Assembly: GCA_015296065.1 (NCBI GenBank)
Contig: DVDU01000083.1
Location: 1-38,614 of the forward strand
DNA: 38,614 nt
From: Oscillatoriaceae cyanobacterium M33_DOE_052
Lineage (GTDB): Bacteria; Cyanobacteriota; Cyanobacteriia; Cyanobacteriales; Laspinemataceae
Reading direction: 5' to 3'
In this document: positions 16,942 through 25,292 of the stretch, piece after piece
How positions within the stretch are numbered: position 1 is the stretch's first letter
How the letters are laid out: each line of letters opens with the position of its first letter
Notes under the pieces: generated by a model
What the model was told of the DNA's origin: nothing
Database searches by the model: none
The model's input: only the letters and a program-made list of their open reading frames with translations
Made by a program: the position numbers and the translations under genes

Positions 16942-17874
16942 TTGACCCCAAAAACTCCCATTACCACCAGTGAGATTAAAGCCAAAGCCTTAGAAATCGG
17001 TTTCCACAAAGTGGGCATCGCCGCCGCCGGTCCCACCGAGGAGGCGGAGGCTTCCTTACAGCAGTGGTTAAACCAAGGCTATCAAGCGGATATGGATTGG
17101 ATGGCTAACCCGAAACGCCGGGATATCCGCCGGGTGATGCCCGATGTGCAATCTGTGATTTGCGTGGCTCTTAACTACTACACCCCCCACCAGCGTCCCG
17201 AGGGCTCTGAGTACGCCAAAATCTCCCGCTATGGGTGGGGACGAGATTACCATCGGGTGATGCACAAAAAACTGAAAGTCCTCGCTACCTGGCTGCAAAC
17301 CACAGGAGAAGATATTCAAGCTCGGTACTACGCGGACACGGGACCGCTCCCGGATAAAGTCTGGGCGGAAAGGGCCGGTATTGGCTGGATAGCCAAAAAC
17401 AGCAATGTCATTACCCGCGAGTATGGTTCTTGGGTGTTCCTGGGCGAAGTCCTCACCAACCTGGAATTAACCCCAGACCAACCCCACACCCCCCATTGTG
17501 GCACTTGTAGCCGCTGTTTAGACGCTTGTCCTACTGGGGCGATTCCTCAACCTTTTGTTGTGGATGCGAACCGCTGTATCGCCTACCACACGATCGAAAA
17601 CCGCTCCCCACAACTACCCGATCGGATCAAACCCCACCTCCAGGGTTGGGTAGCGGGTTGCGACATCTGTCAGGATGTCTGTCCCTGGAATCAGCGGTTT
17701 GCCAGAGAAACCGACGCCCCAGAATTTCAGCCTTACCCCCACAACCTCGCTCCCACCCTCGGGGAACTAGCCGATATCTCCGATGCCGAATGGGACCGGC
17801 GGTTTACCGCTTCGGCTCTGCGGCGGATTAAGCCCTCGATGTGGCGCCGTAATGCGCGGGCAAATATGGAATAA
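16942..17874 (+). CDS. queG: Epoxyqueuosine reductase
   Basis: A 310-residue QueG, the cobalamin- and iron-sulfur-dependent enzyme that reduces epoxyqueuosine to queuosine at tRNA position 34. It shows two ferredoxin-like cluster motifs, [12 protein letters not shown] (Cys186, 189, 192, 196) and CDICQDVCP (Cys240, 243, 247), an additional Cys212, and the catalytic-site segment [10 protein letters not shown], whose Asp132 corresponds to the proposed proton donor. The length is normal for the shorter cyanobacterial form. An in-frame stop at 16915-16917 leaves the TTG at 16942 as the only sensible start, in [20 protein letters not shown]. No other queuosine genes are nearby. Confidence 0.96.
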   Translation: MTPKTPITTSEIKAKALEIGFHKVGIAAAGPTEEAEASLQQWLNQGYQADMDWMANPKRRDIRRVMPDVQSVICVALNYYTPHQRPEGSEYAKISRYGWGRDYHRVMHKKLKVLATWLQTTGEDIQARYYADTGPLPDKVWAERAGIGWIAKNSNVITREYGSWVFLGEVLTNLELTPDQPHTPHCGTCSRCLDACPTGAIPQPFVVDANRCIAYHTIENRSPQLPDRIKPHLQGWVAGCDICQDVCPWNQRFARETDAPEFQPYPHNLAPTLGELADISDAEWDRRFTASALRRIKPSMWRRNARANME

Positions 17875-17934
17875 TCATCTATACTATACTAATTTCGTTT
17901 GGTAATCTAGTCGCTGCTGAAGGATGGGAAAATT

Positions 17935-18885
17935 TTGCCTGATTGGTATCATATCAAAACTAAAATCCGCTACGTTTCCCCAATACTTGTAGCTGTAGCC
18001 TGCGTTGTAGGCTTTTCCTTAATTCCCCAGAAGTTGCAGGCAGAACAATGGCGTCTGGTCAGGGAGGGCATCCTCTTCGGTATCAGCGGGATGGCTGTAT
18101 TACAACAGCAAGATAGTTCGGTTTCTTTTGTCATAGTTCACGATAATAAAAATCCTGATGAAGGCCGACTGGCGGTTTTGACCATCTCACCGCAGCAACC
18201 ACCCAGATATTTGCCTTTGTCATGGCCAAATTCAGCAGAAATGCCAGTGGACTTAGAAGCGATTACCGCTGTGCCGGGGGCGGGGGAACCTTCTTTTATG
18301 GCTGCCACCAGTTATGGTAAAATTTATCATCTCAGGATCAGTGCTAACCAGGAAGTTTCTGTGGTGGGAGTCTTTGATTTACCTCCTTATCCTGAAGGGA
18401 GTAATTTTGAAGGATTTGCCCTGCAGGAAATTAACGGTAAATTACTGGCATTTTGGGTACACCGGGGGTCAAATGAAGACCCGGGGGTGATATACTGGGG
18501 AACGATGGATTTAAGCTCATCTAAGATTACTCTGGTGGGGGAGGCGACAGTGAGGGTGCCTTTTCCGGTTCGTCCTCAACTTAGTTCTGGTAGGGGTAGC
18601 GTTCGCCATATATCTGATTTGAAGGTGGATCCGGCGGGGATTGTTTATATCAGTTCGGCTACGGATAGTGGCGATGACGGACCTTTTGCATCGGCTTGGT
18701 ATGCGGTGGGGGCTGTGACTGTGGCGCCCGATCGGGTAGAATTTCGTCAGAATCCCTCTTTAGTTCCCTTGCGGCGGTTTCCCGATCGCAAAATCGAGGC
18801 TTTTGAGTTATTACCTGGTGCCTCTGGGGGCGTAGTTTTTGGTAGCGATGATGAAAATATGGGTGGGTGGTTATATACCGATTAG
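17935..18885 (+). CDS. Predicted secreted or membrane-anchored beta-propeller-like protein
   Basis: A 316-residue protein with a hydrophobic N-terminal segment (about 14-30, ILVAVACVVGFSLIP) that acts as signal peptide or anchor. The rest is rich in strands and repeated small motifs (LAVLTISPQ, GKIYHLRIS, GKLLAFWVH, GIVYISSATDS), which suggests a beta-propeller resembling the esterase-like phytase group. No catalytic residues can be named. The likely start is the TTG at 17935, with AGGA at 17921-17924. It begins 60 nt after queG but is unrelated in function. Confidence in the fold is moderate and in function nil. Confidence 0.7.
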   Translation: MPDWYHIKTKIRYVSPILVAVACVVGFSLIPQKLQAEQWRLVREGILFGISGMAVLQQQDSSVSFVIVHDNKNPDEGRLAVLTISPQQPPRYLPLSWPNSAEMPVDLEAITAVPGAGEPSFMAATSYGKIYHLRISANQEVSVVGVFDLPPYPEGSNFEGFALQEINGKLLAFWVHRGSNEDPGVIYWGTMDLSSSKITLVGEATVRVPFPVRPQLSSGRGSVRHISDLKVDPAGIVYISSATDSGDDGPFASAWYAVGAVTVAPDRVEFRQNPSLVPLRRFPDRKIEAFELLPGASGGVVFGSDDENMGGWLYTD

Positions 18886-19235
18886 TATGATGAATCATGG
18901 CTATCTAAACAAGCCTAGCCCATCTTTGGCTGGCATCATTGCTGGGGGATTTTGTGGTGATGTTAGGGGGAAGCATTCCAGGGATGATTTATCCGTTATC
19001 GGTCACTTGTGTTTTAACAGTGATGTTGCAACCATACTTGCCACATATTTCGCTAGATTCAACCCATGCTTTAGCATCGATCCTCCCTGTTTTTATGGCT
19101 TATGGTGGCAGATTCGGGGAGCAATTTTTCTCGTGGTTAATTCTTCCTATTTCAGAAAAAATTAATTTTTCAGAATCAAACCAGTGGCTGGGCTGGAATC
19201 TAAGTTGATATTTTCATTTGCATCTATGACTAATT
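18886..19235. other. 350-bp gap with a weak hydrophobic ORF
   Basis: Two overlapping frames are open here. One (18939-19208, TTG start, 89 codons) encodes a hydrophobic sequence with plausible membrane character (GMIYPLSVTCVLTVMLQPYL), but there is no ribosome site and an in-frame stop occurs just upstream at 18906. It could be a small membrane protein or a decayed gene. I do not support it as a definite gene. The region directly before 19236 should hold the promoter of the next gene. Confidence 0.3.
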
Positions 19236-19919
19236 ATGATTCGCCGAAAAACCAAACCAAGATTTTTCAAAACGCCATCTTTTTTACCTCCGGTTGTTTT
19301 TTTTGTTGTCACCCTATTAGCGCTGATCTATTTTGTTTTTGGCACCACTAATGATTCACCGCAAAAAAAGATTGTAGAACTATTTTTTTCGGACCTCAGC
19401 AAAGACAATAAGGCAGCAGCAAAAAATTACTGGTGTTTTCGCCAAAATCCTTTAAGCCAGGTTTCTAATTGGCAATTAGAGAAACAGAGAAAGAATAAAT
19501 CGCTAGACTTAAGTAAGGCCAACATAGATATAGAAAAAGTTGCCGCAGCTTTTCCTGATTTGAAGCCGAATTTATATCGACTGGCTAGATTTGACCACTT
19601 TCAATTAGTTTATCAGGCGAATATCTCGACTAAATCGGGCAGTCATGCGATGGCTAAAGAGTGGGGTTTTGATGTGTGGGAAACTGAAAAGCTGTTGCGT
19701 TATCGCAAATTAGCAGAAGCCATTTTATCGGAGATGTATGCAGAAGTAGAAAATCCTGGCCAGGAAGGGGATGATTTATTGAAAAGCATTAATGCTGCTA
19801 AATATGCTGGCCAATTTGCGGCTGAGTTAGCCCGTCATCCTGTGTCAGGCAATTTGGATGATTTATCTTCTTTGCCTTACTGCATTCTTTCGGTGCAAGA
19901 GATAAAAAGTCGGGAGTAA
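19236..19919 (+). CDS. Uncharacterised single-pass membrane protein
   Basis: A 227-residue protein with a basic N-terminus (MIRRKTKPRFFK), one membrane segment (about 16-36, PPVVFFVVTLLALIYFVFG) and a mostly helical, charged, extracytoplasmic domain. No family is recognised. Codon use and length favour a real gene, and the ATG at 19236 gives the ideal positive-inside topology. The soluble part (VELFFSDLSKDNKAAAKNYW) is reminiscent of small periplasmic DUF4878-like domains, but this is only an impression. Confidence 0.65.
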   Translation: MIRRKTKPRFFKTPSFLPPVVFFVVTLLALIYFVFGTTNDSPQKKIVELFFSDLSKDNKAAAKNYWCFRQNPLSQVSNWQLEKQRKNKSLDLSKANIDIEKVAAAFPDLKPNLYRLARFDHFQLVYQANISTKSGSHAMAKEWGFDVWETEKLLRYRKLAEAILSEMYAEVENPGQEGDDLLKSINAAKYAGQFAAELARHPVSGNLDDLSSLPYCILSVQEIKSRE

Positions 19920-20340
19920 TGATTAGCTGAATTTGAGATAATTGGTTGATTCTAGCACGGCTGAGAATAAACTCTCACCAAACCCTGAAGCAAGGGAGGG
20001 GAGGGGCTGTGATTTTCCCCCCCTTGACTGCATAGGTGAGGAAAGGGAGGGTTAGCTGTTTCTGGTTGTAGTCGAGATTTGATATTATTACCTCTAGAGT
20101 AAACCTACAGAAATTGATGGGGTCAGACTTGACCGGGACGGGACAAGGGGCAGTGTGGTGGAGTTGATGGGATGACAGATTGCCAAGAATATATGAGGGG
20201 AGGGAGGCTGGGAAGGAACCCCAAACATCTGGGGCAAGTCAAACAGTCTCAGAGATGGAGAGCTGGTTTGGTGAGTCAAGTGGGAATATTATTGGGGAAA
20301 AGACGTGATTGGTGACAGCAGCAGCGTCAGGAGCAGGAAT
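19920..20340. other. Intergenic region upstream of phospholipase-like gene
   Basis: About 420 bp of non-coding sequence. It contains a purine-rich segment (GGGAGGGGAGGGG near 20000 and similar runs near 20200), a small CCCC-aaacatct-GGGG stem near 20220, and AT-rich sequence near 20085 that could hold a promoter. CAGGAG at 20328-20333 is the ribosome site of the following gene. No gene or known element is recognised. Confidence 0.4.
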
Positions 20341-21270
20341 ATGAAATTTGCAAAATGGGTCGCAGTTTTAGGTTTGGCATCGACAATGGCGATCGGTGGC
20401 GGCGGCTACGCCAAAGCGGCGGAATTAGGAGAACTTTATGGGCAAAGGTTGGATGTGGAGGTAAGCTGCGAGGGGCGAGACAATTGGCGATCGCAGTATA
20501 ACATTCCCGATCGATACTACGCTCCCAGCCGCACCAGCAATCAGGGAGCGAGATTTGATTTAGCTTGTCGCCAACACGAACAATGCTACCAAAAGCCCGG
20601 AACCGGTAAAAGCGAGTGCGATACTGCCTTTTTACAGGCGATGCGACGCTTATGTGACAACGCCTATAGCAGTAATGGTCGGGCTCTAGGAGAATGCTAC
20701 ACCGACGCGGACAAATATTATCGTGCGGTTGCCCGATCGCCCGAAAGTACCAGACAGTACCAGCAAGCACAAAGCTCCTGGGGGAGGAATGACTCCCGCC
20801 AAAACGACGATCGTCGCCGCAACGACCTCCAAGAGGAGGTAGAGCGTTTGTATCGAGAAATGCTCGACATTACCCCGAGCTTGCGTGACATCAACGACTA
20901 TGTGGACGCCTTAGAGCGGGGATGGAATATGCAGCGGGTACGGGAAGACATCGCCCGGTCTCGGGATGCCAGATATGCGATCGCCGAAGTTTACCGGGAA
21001 GTTCTCGAACGTAACCCCGACTCCAGCGGTTTAGACACCTATCAACGAGCTTTAGCTCGCAGTTGGAATATTGATGATGTGCGTGAGGACATTGCCGACA
21101 GCGACGAAGCCGAGCGCGCCATTAACAGGATATATCGAGAAATCCTCGGACGCAATGCCGATCGAGATGGCCTCAGAACCTACCAGCGGGCCTTAGCCCG
21201 GGGACGTAGCCTCGCCGATGTGCGTCGAGATATCAAAAATAGCTCTGAAGCCCGCCGCCGCAACCGCTGA
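20341..21270 (+). CDS. Secreted phospholipase-A2-like domain fused to DUF4214 repeats
   Basis: A 309-residue exported protein from the ATG at 20341 (CAGGAG 7 nt upstream); a GTG at 20305 would spoil the signal peptide. The signal peptide covers about 1-26 (WVAVLGLASTMAIGG, cut near AKA). Residues 43-119 hold six cysteines and the PLA2-like helix DLACRQHEQCY, plus CDTAFLQAMRRLC, which matches the segment carrying the catalytic Asp. The usual His-Asp pair is His-Glu here (positions 79-80), changing the residue that normally binds calcium. Three tandem repeats of about 46 residues follow (about 167-305; YREVLERNPDSSGLDTYQRAL), typical of DUF4214, a module found in cyanobacterial extracellular and phycobilisome-linker-like proteins. 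It may be an extracellular lipase or toxin (inference). Confidence 0.82.
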   Translation: MKFAKWVAVLGLASTMAIGGGGYAKAAELGELYGQRLDVEVSCEGRDNWRSQYNIPDRYYAPSRTSNQGARFDLACRQHEQCYQKPGTGKSECDTAFLQAMRRLCDNAYSSNGRALGECYTDADKYYRAVARSPESTRQYQQAQSSWGRNDSRQNDDRRRNDLQEEVERLYREMLDITPSLRDINDYVDALERGWNMQRVREDIARSRDARYAIAEVYREVLERNPDSSGLDTYQRALARSWNIDDVREDIADSDEAERAINRIYREILGRNADRDGLRTYQRALARGRSLADVRRDIKNSSEARRRNR

Positions 21271-21386
21271 GGCTGATTTCAGAAGTAGGAACCCCCCGGA
21301 AAAATTACAAAAAATTACAAATGAGCCGGACTGGTGCAATGTAGATAAGAATAATAAATATCGCAGCGCTAGCAAACAGAAAGGTC

Positions 21387-22049
21387 ATGCCAACCCCCCG
21401 CAAGACCCAATTGTTTGGGGCCATGTTAGGATTAGGGATCGTTGCTTTAGGCGTTTACTACCCCCTGGTAAATCACATCCAGGACATCAGTAGCGCTGCC
21501 AAGGCAATTAGCCGCAACCTGGAGACGGAAAAATTGTCCGATCGACGCCTCCAGGAAGCGGCTTGGGCGCAAGTAGGTGGCATTGCCTATCAAGCCGCAT
21601 CTCAATTAATCGCGATTCATAACAGCCAGCCCCAAGGGTTAGACCCAATTCAAAAGCGATACTTGCGGCCCCATTTTGGTGATTTAGTCGATCGGGTGGT
21701 CGTAGCTTATAATGCCACTCTGATGGAAGACTGGGTAGCTGCCAGCTTTCAACTCAAAAATGTGGGAGTATCCAACGCTCAAGTTTACGGGCATAAAATT
21801 TATATTAAAGACCGCTACAAGCCCGGAGATTTCGACCAAATGGTTTTACTGGCTCACGAGCTGGTTCACTGCCGACAATATGAAGAGCTAGGAACCATGA
21901 AAAATTTCGGTCATCACTATTTCAAGCAGTATAAAAAAGCCGACAAAAGCTATCGAGATAATATTTTTGAAAAAGAAGCATTTGAGTTTGAAGCAAAATT
22001 CGCCAAATGGCTGAAACAGGAAATGACTAAAGATAAAAGCCATAAATAG
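21387..22049 (+). CDS. Membrane-anchored zinc metallopeptidase-like protein (HExxH, DUF4157-like)
   Basis: A 220-residue protein with an N-terminal membrane anchor (about 9-25, LFGAMLGLGIVALGV) and a C-terminal domain with the zinc motif HELVH (157-161) in LLAHELVHCRQYEELG, followed by EKEAFEFEAKF, which may provide the third zinc ligand (Glu197 or Glu200). The surroundings resemble the DUF4157/eCIS-core putative metalloprotease family. The active site would lie outside the cytoplasmic membrane. AAAGG precedes the ATG at 21387 closely. It follows the phospholipase-like gene by 116 nt on the same strand, so a shared exported process is possible. Confidence 0.82.
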   Translation: MPTPRKTQLFGAMLGLGIVALGVYYPLVNHIQDISSAAKAISRNLETEKLSDRRLQEAAWAQVGGIAYQAASQLIAIHNSQPQGLDPIQKRYLRPHFGDLVDRVVVAYNATLMEDWVAASFQLKNVGVSNAQVYGHKIYIKDRYKPGDFDQMVLLAHELVHCRQYEELGTMKNFGHHYFKQYKKADKSYRDNIFEKEAFEFEAKFAKWLKQEMTKDKSHK

Positions 22050-22131
22050 CGGCAAAATCCTGGAACGAATGCTCAGGCATCACCATCATAATAACCGAGG
22101 ATATTGCCATTGTTCATTGCTCCTCCCCTCC

Positions 22132-22272
22132 GTAGGGGTTGGGGCAGCATTGCCGCCCACAGATTTGATAATTGACAGTGGGTTAATCACTGATGGCATA
22201 ATCAATGCCCAAGCTATACAATTATCATGGCATGGCATCTTCGCCCATATCTTGAAGCAGCCATGCCCCTAC
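22132..22272. repeat. MITE-like element with GTAGGGG/CCCCTAC ends
   Basis: A 141-bp segment is bounded by GTAGGGG (22132-22138) and CCCCTAC (22266-22272); near the ends, GGGGCAGC and GCAGCCATGCCCC extend the partial inverted symmetry. Related ends occur at 12253-12314 and near 6371 and 25365. It lies in the leader of the small secreted protein gene. No coding capacity is evident. Confidence 0.4.
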
Positions 22273-22299
22273 AGCAACCCCAAGGAACAATCTAAGGTT

Positions 22300-22581
22300 A
22301 TGAACAGAGCAAAAATGTCTCCGAGTCTGGTTTTGGCTTTAATTCTGGCACTGGCTTCGATCGCTTCTACAGCCACCAGCAGCATCGCCGCCACCACCGA
22401 TCGTAATCCTATCGTCATGCCCACCCTCTCCCAAGTCCGGGGTGACATCGCCACCTTGATGCAGACCGGACAATCTCCGCACCAATTTCTGATTGCTAAC
22501 GCTAGCGACAATCCCCTAAACAACCTCACGGGATGCGGTTGTGCTGTGTGCAGCAGTATGGGCAACACTGTTGAAATCTAA
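22300..22581 (+). CDS. Small secreted protein with C-terminal Cys cluster
   Basis: A 93-residue protein from the ATG at 22300, preceded by AAGG. It has a clear signal peptide (MNRAKMSPSLVLALILALAS, cleavage near AIA/AAT at about 30) and a mature part of about 60 residues ending NNLTGCGCAVCSSMG. The three Cys of GCGCAVC cluster near the C-terminus. No homologous family is recognised. An earlier in-frame ATG at 22069 would begin inside a repeat element and give an implausible N-terminus (His-rich). Possible roles include a metal-binding or secreted peptide. It follows two genes for exported proteins. Confidence 0.6.
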   Translation: MNRAKMSPSLVLALILALASIASTATSSIAATTDRNPIVMPTLSQVRGDIATLMQTGQSPHQFLIANASDNPLNNLTGCGCAVCSSMGNTVEI

Positions 22582-22675
22582 AATCCCAAAAAAAGCATCT
22601 GGTGGCATCCCCACTGCCCCCAGATGCAGCCATAACTACGATCATTTTAGCTCATCGTGATGGGGGGAATAGGAA

Positions 22676-22866
22676 GGGAGACGGGGAGACGGGGAGATGG
22701 GGAGACGGGGAGACGGGGAGACGGGGAGACGGGGAGGAGGGGGGAGAGAGGGAGGAGGGGGAAGATGGGGAAGAGGGGGAAGATTACTCCCCACACTCCC
22801 CACACTCCGCACACTCCCCACACTCCCCACACTCCCCACACTCCCCACACTCCCCTGGTCCCCCAG
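22676..22866. repeat. Three-part minisatellite (GGGGAGAC / GGAGGAGGG / CCCCACACT)
   Basis: Block 1 is tandem GGGGAGAC (about 22680-22735), block 2 is irregular GGAGGAGGGG/GGGGAAGA purine tract (to about 22789), and block 3 is tandem CCCCACACT (about 22790-22855). The same order and orientation recurs at 38450-38614; an isolated inverted block 1 (CCCCGTCT) lies at about 24436-24475. Every frame is stop-free, so long open frames here are spurious. Block 1 also fits the four-G-run pattern of G-quadruplexes. The array ends inside the last codons of the histidine kinase gene on the other strand. Confidence 0.9.
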
Positions 22867-24276
22867 TCACCCCGTCTCCTCCGTGGCGGCGGGTATGATC
22901 ACGGTGAAGGTAGTACCGATATCCACAATACTTTCTACCCGGATGCTACCTTGGTGGGTTTCCACGATCGAGCGGGCGATCGCCAAACCCAAACCAGAGC
23001 CACTACTATACTCTCGTCCCCCCCACTCCCGAGCCGAAGACACGCGGTAAAAGCGATCGAAAATATGGGGCAAAGACTCCGGCGGAATGCCAATTCCCGT
23101 ATCAATCACCTTCACCTGTAGAGGCAAGCCTTTGCCCCCCATCCCCCCTCCAGCTCCCCTCTCCCCTGGTGGGAGAGGAGTTGGGGGAGAGGGAAGGCAT
23201 AATTCCACCCGCACAGTGCCTCCTGGGGGGGAAAAGTGCATGGCATTGCTGATCAGATTGGCAAACAAACGCGCCAACTGCTGTCTATCCCCCCGCACAC
23301 CGTAGGGACAGGGCACAGCCGTATCTGCAATATGCAGAGACAGCGAGATACCCCCCTCTGGGCCACAACTAGCAGCGGCGGTAAGCTCCATTTCTTCCAC
23401 TACTTCCAGTAACACCTCATCCAAATGCACAAGAGAGAAAACTGGCTGGACGATACCACTATCCCGGCGAGCCAAAAACAGTAAATCGTCCACCAGTCGG
23501 CCCATGCGGCGGGTGAGCCTTTCGATGACTTCCAACTGTCCCCGAGTGGGGGAATCAGATTTTAAATCCCTATCCGCTAAAGCCACTTGTACTTGGGTTT
23601 GGATTGTTGCCAGGGGACTTCTCAGCTCGTGGGAGGCATCGGCAGTAAATTGTTTGAGTCTGTGGTAAGATTCTCGCACCGGTGCCATTGCTAAACCGGA
23701 GAGAAACCAGCCGATCGCTCCCACCGCCACCGCCATCAAACCACTACCAAAACTCAAATCCAGGATTAACTGCTGAGTCGGTTTTGTCACCTCAAACCAA
23801 GGGTGAGAAACCCGCAAATAACCCAAAACCTGCCTCCCGCCACCCGTGGCGTAATCCACCACCCGCCGCGTCACCTGGCGCAGAGTATAATCACCATTTA
23901 TATGAACTGTCTCCCCAGGACGGTTAGGGTGGAGACCCACCGCTAAAGGTTCATTAAAAGTGGACCAGAGTAACTCTCCCGTGGGGCTGAACCACTCTAA
24001 ATCGATATGGTCATCTTCTGGGGATTTTGGGTTATGGCGAAAACTAGCTTCTAGTTTCACTTGGAGACGGGGTGAGGCATAATCAATAGTTTCTGGGATA
24101 GTTTCGATCACCAGGGAGCGTTCCACCACCTCCACCACATGTTCTAGGGTATCATCAATTCGCTCAATCAAAGCATTGCGCACATACAAATAAAACCCCG
24201 TAGCGAATAGCAGCAACAACACCGCCGTCATCGCCGCATACCAAATCGCCAACCGCCGCCGCGTCGATTGAAACAT
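22867..24276 (-). CDS. Transmembrane sensor histidine kinase with repeat-derived insertion
   Basis: A 469-residue class I kinase. It has TM1 (about 12-32), a periplasmic domain (33-168), TM2 (about 170-195), a short linker, and HisKA with the phosphoacceptor His216 in ADASHELRSPL. The ATPase domain has N-box NLISNAMHF (340-348), G1 DTGIGIP (392-398), an F-box and G2 GSGLGLA (426-432). Between the N and G1 boxes, residues about 361-385 (LPSPPTPLPPGERGAGGG...) are encoded by a palindromic intergenic-type repeat and look like an in-frame insertion. The last residues EETG and the stop come from the minisatellite edge. No cognate response regulator is adjacent. The ribosome site AAGGA before the start is part of a heptad-repeat-like sequence. 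Confidence 0.9.
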   Translation of the reverse strand: MFQSTRRRLAIWYAAMTAVLLLLFATGFYLYVRNALIERIDDTLEHVVEVVERSLVIETIPETIDYASPRLQVKLEASFRHNPKSPEDDHIDLEWFSPTGELLWSTFNEPLAVGLHPNRPGETVHINGDYTLRQVTRRVVDYATGGGRQVLGYLRVSHPWFEVTKPTQQLILDLSFGSGLMAVAVGAIGWFLSGLAMAPVRESYHRLKQFTADASHELRSPLATIQTQVQVALADRDLKSDSPTRGQLEVIERLTRRMGRLVDDLLFLARRDSGIVQPVFSLVHLDEVLLEVVEEMELTAAASCGPEGGISLSLHIADTAVPCPYGVRGDRQQLARLFANLISNAMHFSPPGGTVRVELCLPSPPTPLPPGERGAGGGMGGKGLPLQVKVIDTGIGIPPESLPHIFDRFYRVSSAREWGGREYSSGSGLGLAIARSIVETHQGSIRVESIVDIGTTFTVIIPAATEETG

Positions 24277-24306
24277 AATTGTTTGTCCTTAGTCATTTGA
24301 ATTAAT

Positions 24307-24611
24307 AATTAATAATTGACAATTGATAATTGTTATAGTGATTTCAGATAACAATGAGACCAGCCAGAGAACTGGCCCTCTATCCCCCAACCCCCTCACC
24401 CCCCACCCCCTTTCGACCAAAAAGGGAGAGGAACCAGTCTTCCAGTCTCCCCGTCTCCCCGTCTCCCCGTCTTCCTCCCCTCTCCCTACCTGGTCGAGGG
24501 GCAGGGGGTGATAGCACAATTGGGTCGGGGTTTAACTAAAAAACCATTCTCATTCTTAAGTGAAATGACTATAATTGTCAATTATCAATTATCAATTGTC
24601 AATTATTAATT
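24307..24611. repeat. 305-bp MITE-like element with long terminal inverted repeats
   Basis: A 26-bp segment at 24307-24332 is the exact reverse complement of 24586-24611. After a small offset the symmetry continues: 24333-24346 (TTATAGTGATTTCA) matches 24561-24574 inverted with one mismatch. The interior is C-rich and contains an inverted block of the GGGGAGAC minisatellite (about 24436-24475) and no gene. The element occupies nearly all of the gap between the kinase gene and the next gene. A clear target-site duplication was not identified. Confidence 0.6.
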
Positions 24612-24652
24612 GACAATTGGCCTGGTGACAAATGACCAATAACCAGTAAAAT

Positions 24653-25288
24653 TCATCCATCAAATGATAAAGAAAGCTGTACCATAGTCGTTACCGCATA
24701 ACCCCATAAAGCCGTGTTCTCTATTGCCAGCATCGGTGACAACTCCCAACCCACCTTAGCATTATAATAATTCATCATCGTGACAAAGCCTAAACCTGAT
24801 TCCGTGGTACTTCCGACAGTGGCTTTTTCTTCTAAATAGCCAAAATAGGAATCTTCCGTAGAGAAATTGGTAAAGTTCTTGATGAAATTGAGCAGCTTTT
24901 CTCCCTGCTTTACGCTGACACCATGATTAGTGGTAATCACAATTGAATCGGCATATAATTGCAATTTAACCGTGATAGGCAAGTATAAACTAGAATCGGC
25001 ATACTTCATGGCGTTTTCTAATAGTTCATTAGCAATGTAGCTGACTGCAGACTTAATTTCCCGCTGGCGACCTTCTCCCAGATTGTCTTCATCAACCGGT
25101 AAAAAAGTACATAAATAGTCAGCCAAAAAATTGGCAGATAAGCCATTAGTCCGCCATCGGGACTTAGAGAAACCATGTTTCTGGTTTGCCCCGTCTAGCT
25201 CGTCTGGTTCTTTCAGGTAAAATCCCAAAATCAAATATTCCCTGGCATCAGGTAAAGATTGATTAAAATCTCCATAGATTTGCACCAT
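24653..25288 (-). CDS. DUF6272-like ATPase-fold protein (Slr1658 type)
   Basis: A 211-residue protein with degenerate GHKL features: an N-box-like IANELLENAMKYA (85-97) and a G2-like SGLGFVTMMNYY (164-175), but no clear G1 box. This pattern fits the cyanobacterial DUF6272/Slr1658-like family, which is thought to act with STAS-type antagonists and SpoIIE phosphatases in partner switching. It lies 144 nt downstream of, and on the same strand as, the giant kinase/phosphatase gene, so it is a likely partner or target. The intervening DNA is a heptad-repeat cluster. No ribosome site is evident before the ATG at 25288. Confidence 0.72.
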   Translation of the reverse strand: MVQIYGDFNQSLPDAREYLILGFYLKEPDELDGANQKHGFSKSRWRTNGLSANFLADYLCTFLPVDEDNLGEGRQREIKSAVSYIANELLENAMKYADSSLYLPITVKLQLYADSIVITTNHGVSVKQGEKLLNFIKNFTNFSTEDSYFGYLEEKATVGSTTESGLGFVTMMNYYNAKVGWELSPMLAIENTALWGYAVTTMVQLSLSFDG

Positions 25289-25292
25289 AAAT

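Noticed and set aside
18839-19165. A 108-codon ORF overlapping the end of the beta-propeller-like gene
   Set aside because: It overlaps the previous gene in another frame, has no ribosome site, and its sequence has no recognisable pattern.
22790-22855. CCCCACACT array considered as CRISPR or telomere-like repeat
   Set aside because: There are no spacers, the units are tandem, and the chromosome is bacterial; it is a minisatellite block.
22602-23121. Several overlapping open frames on both strands rich in RRGDGETG, SPRLP or TLPTLP
   Set aside because: They are translations of the stop-free minisatellite and of the antisense of the histidine kinase gene, without ribosome sites or family features.
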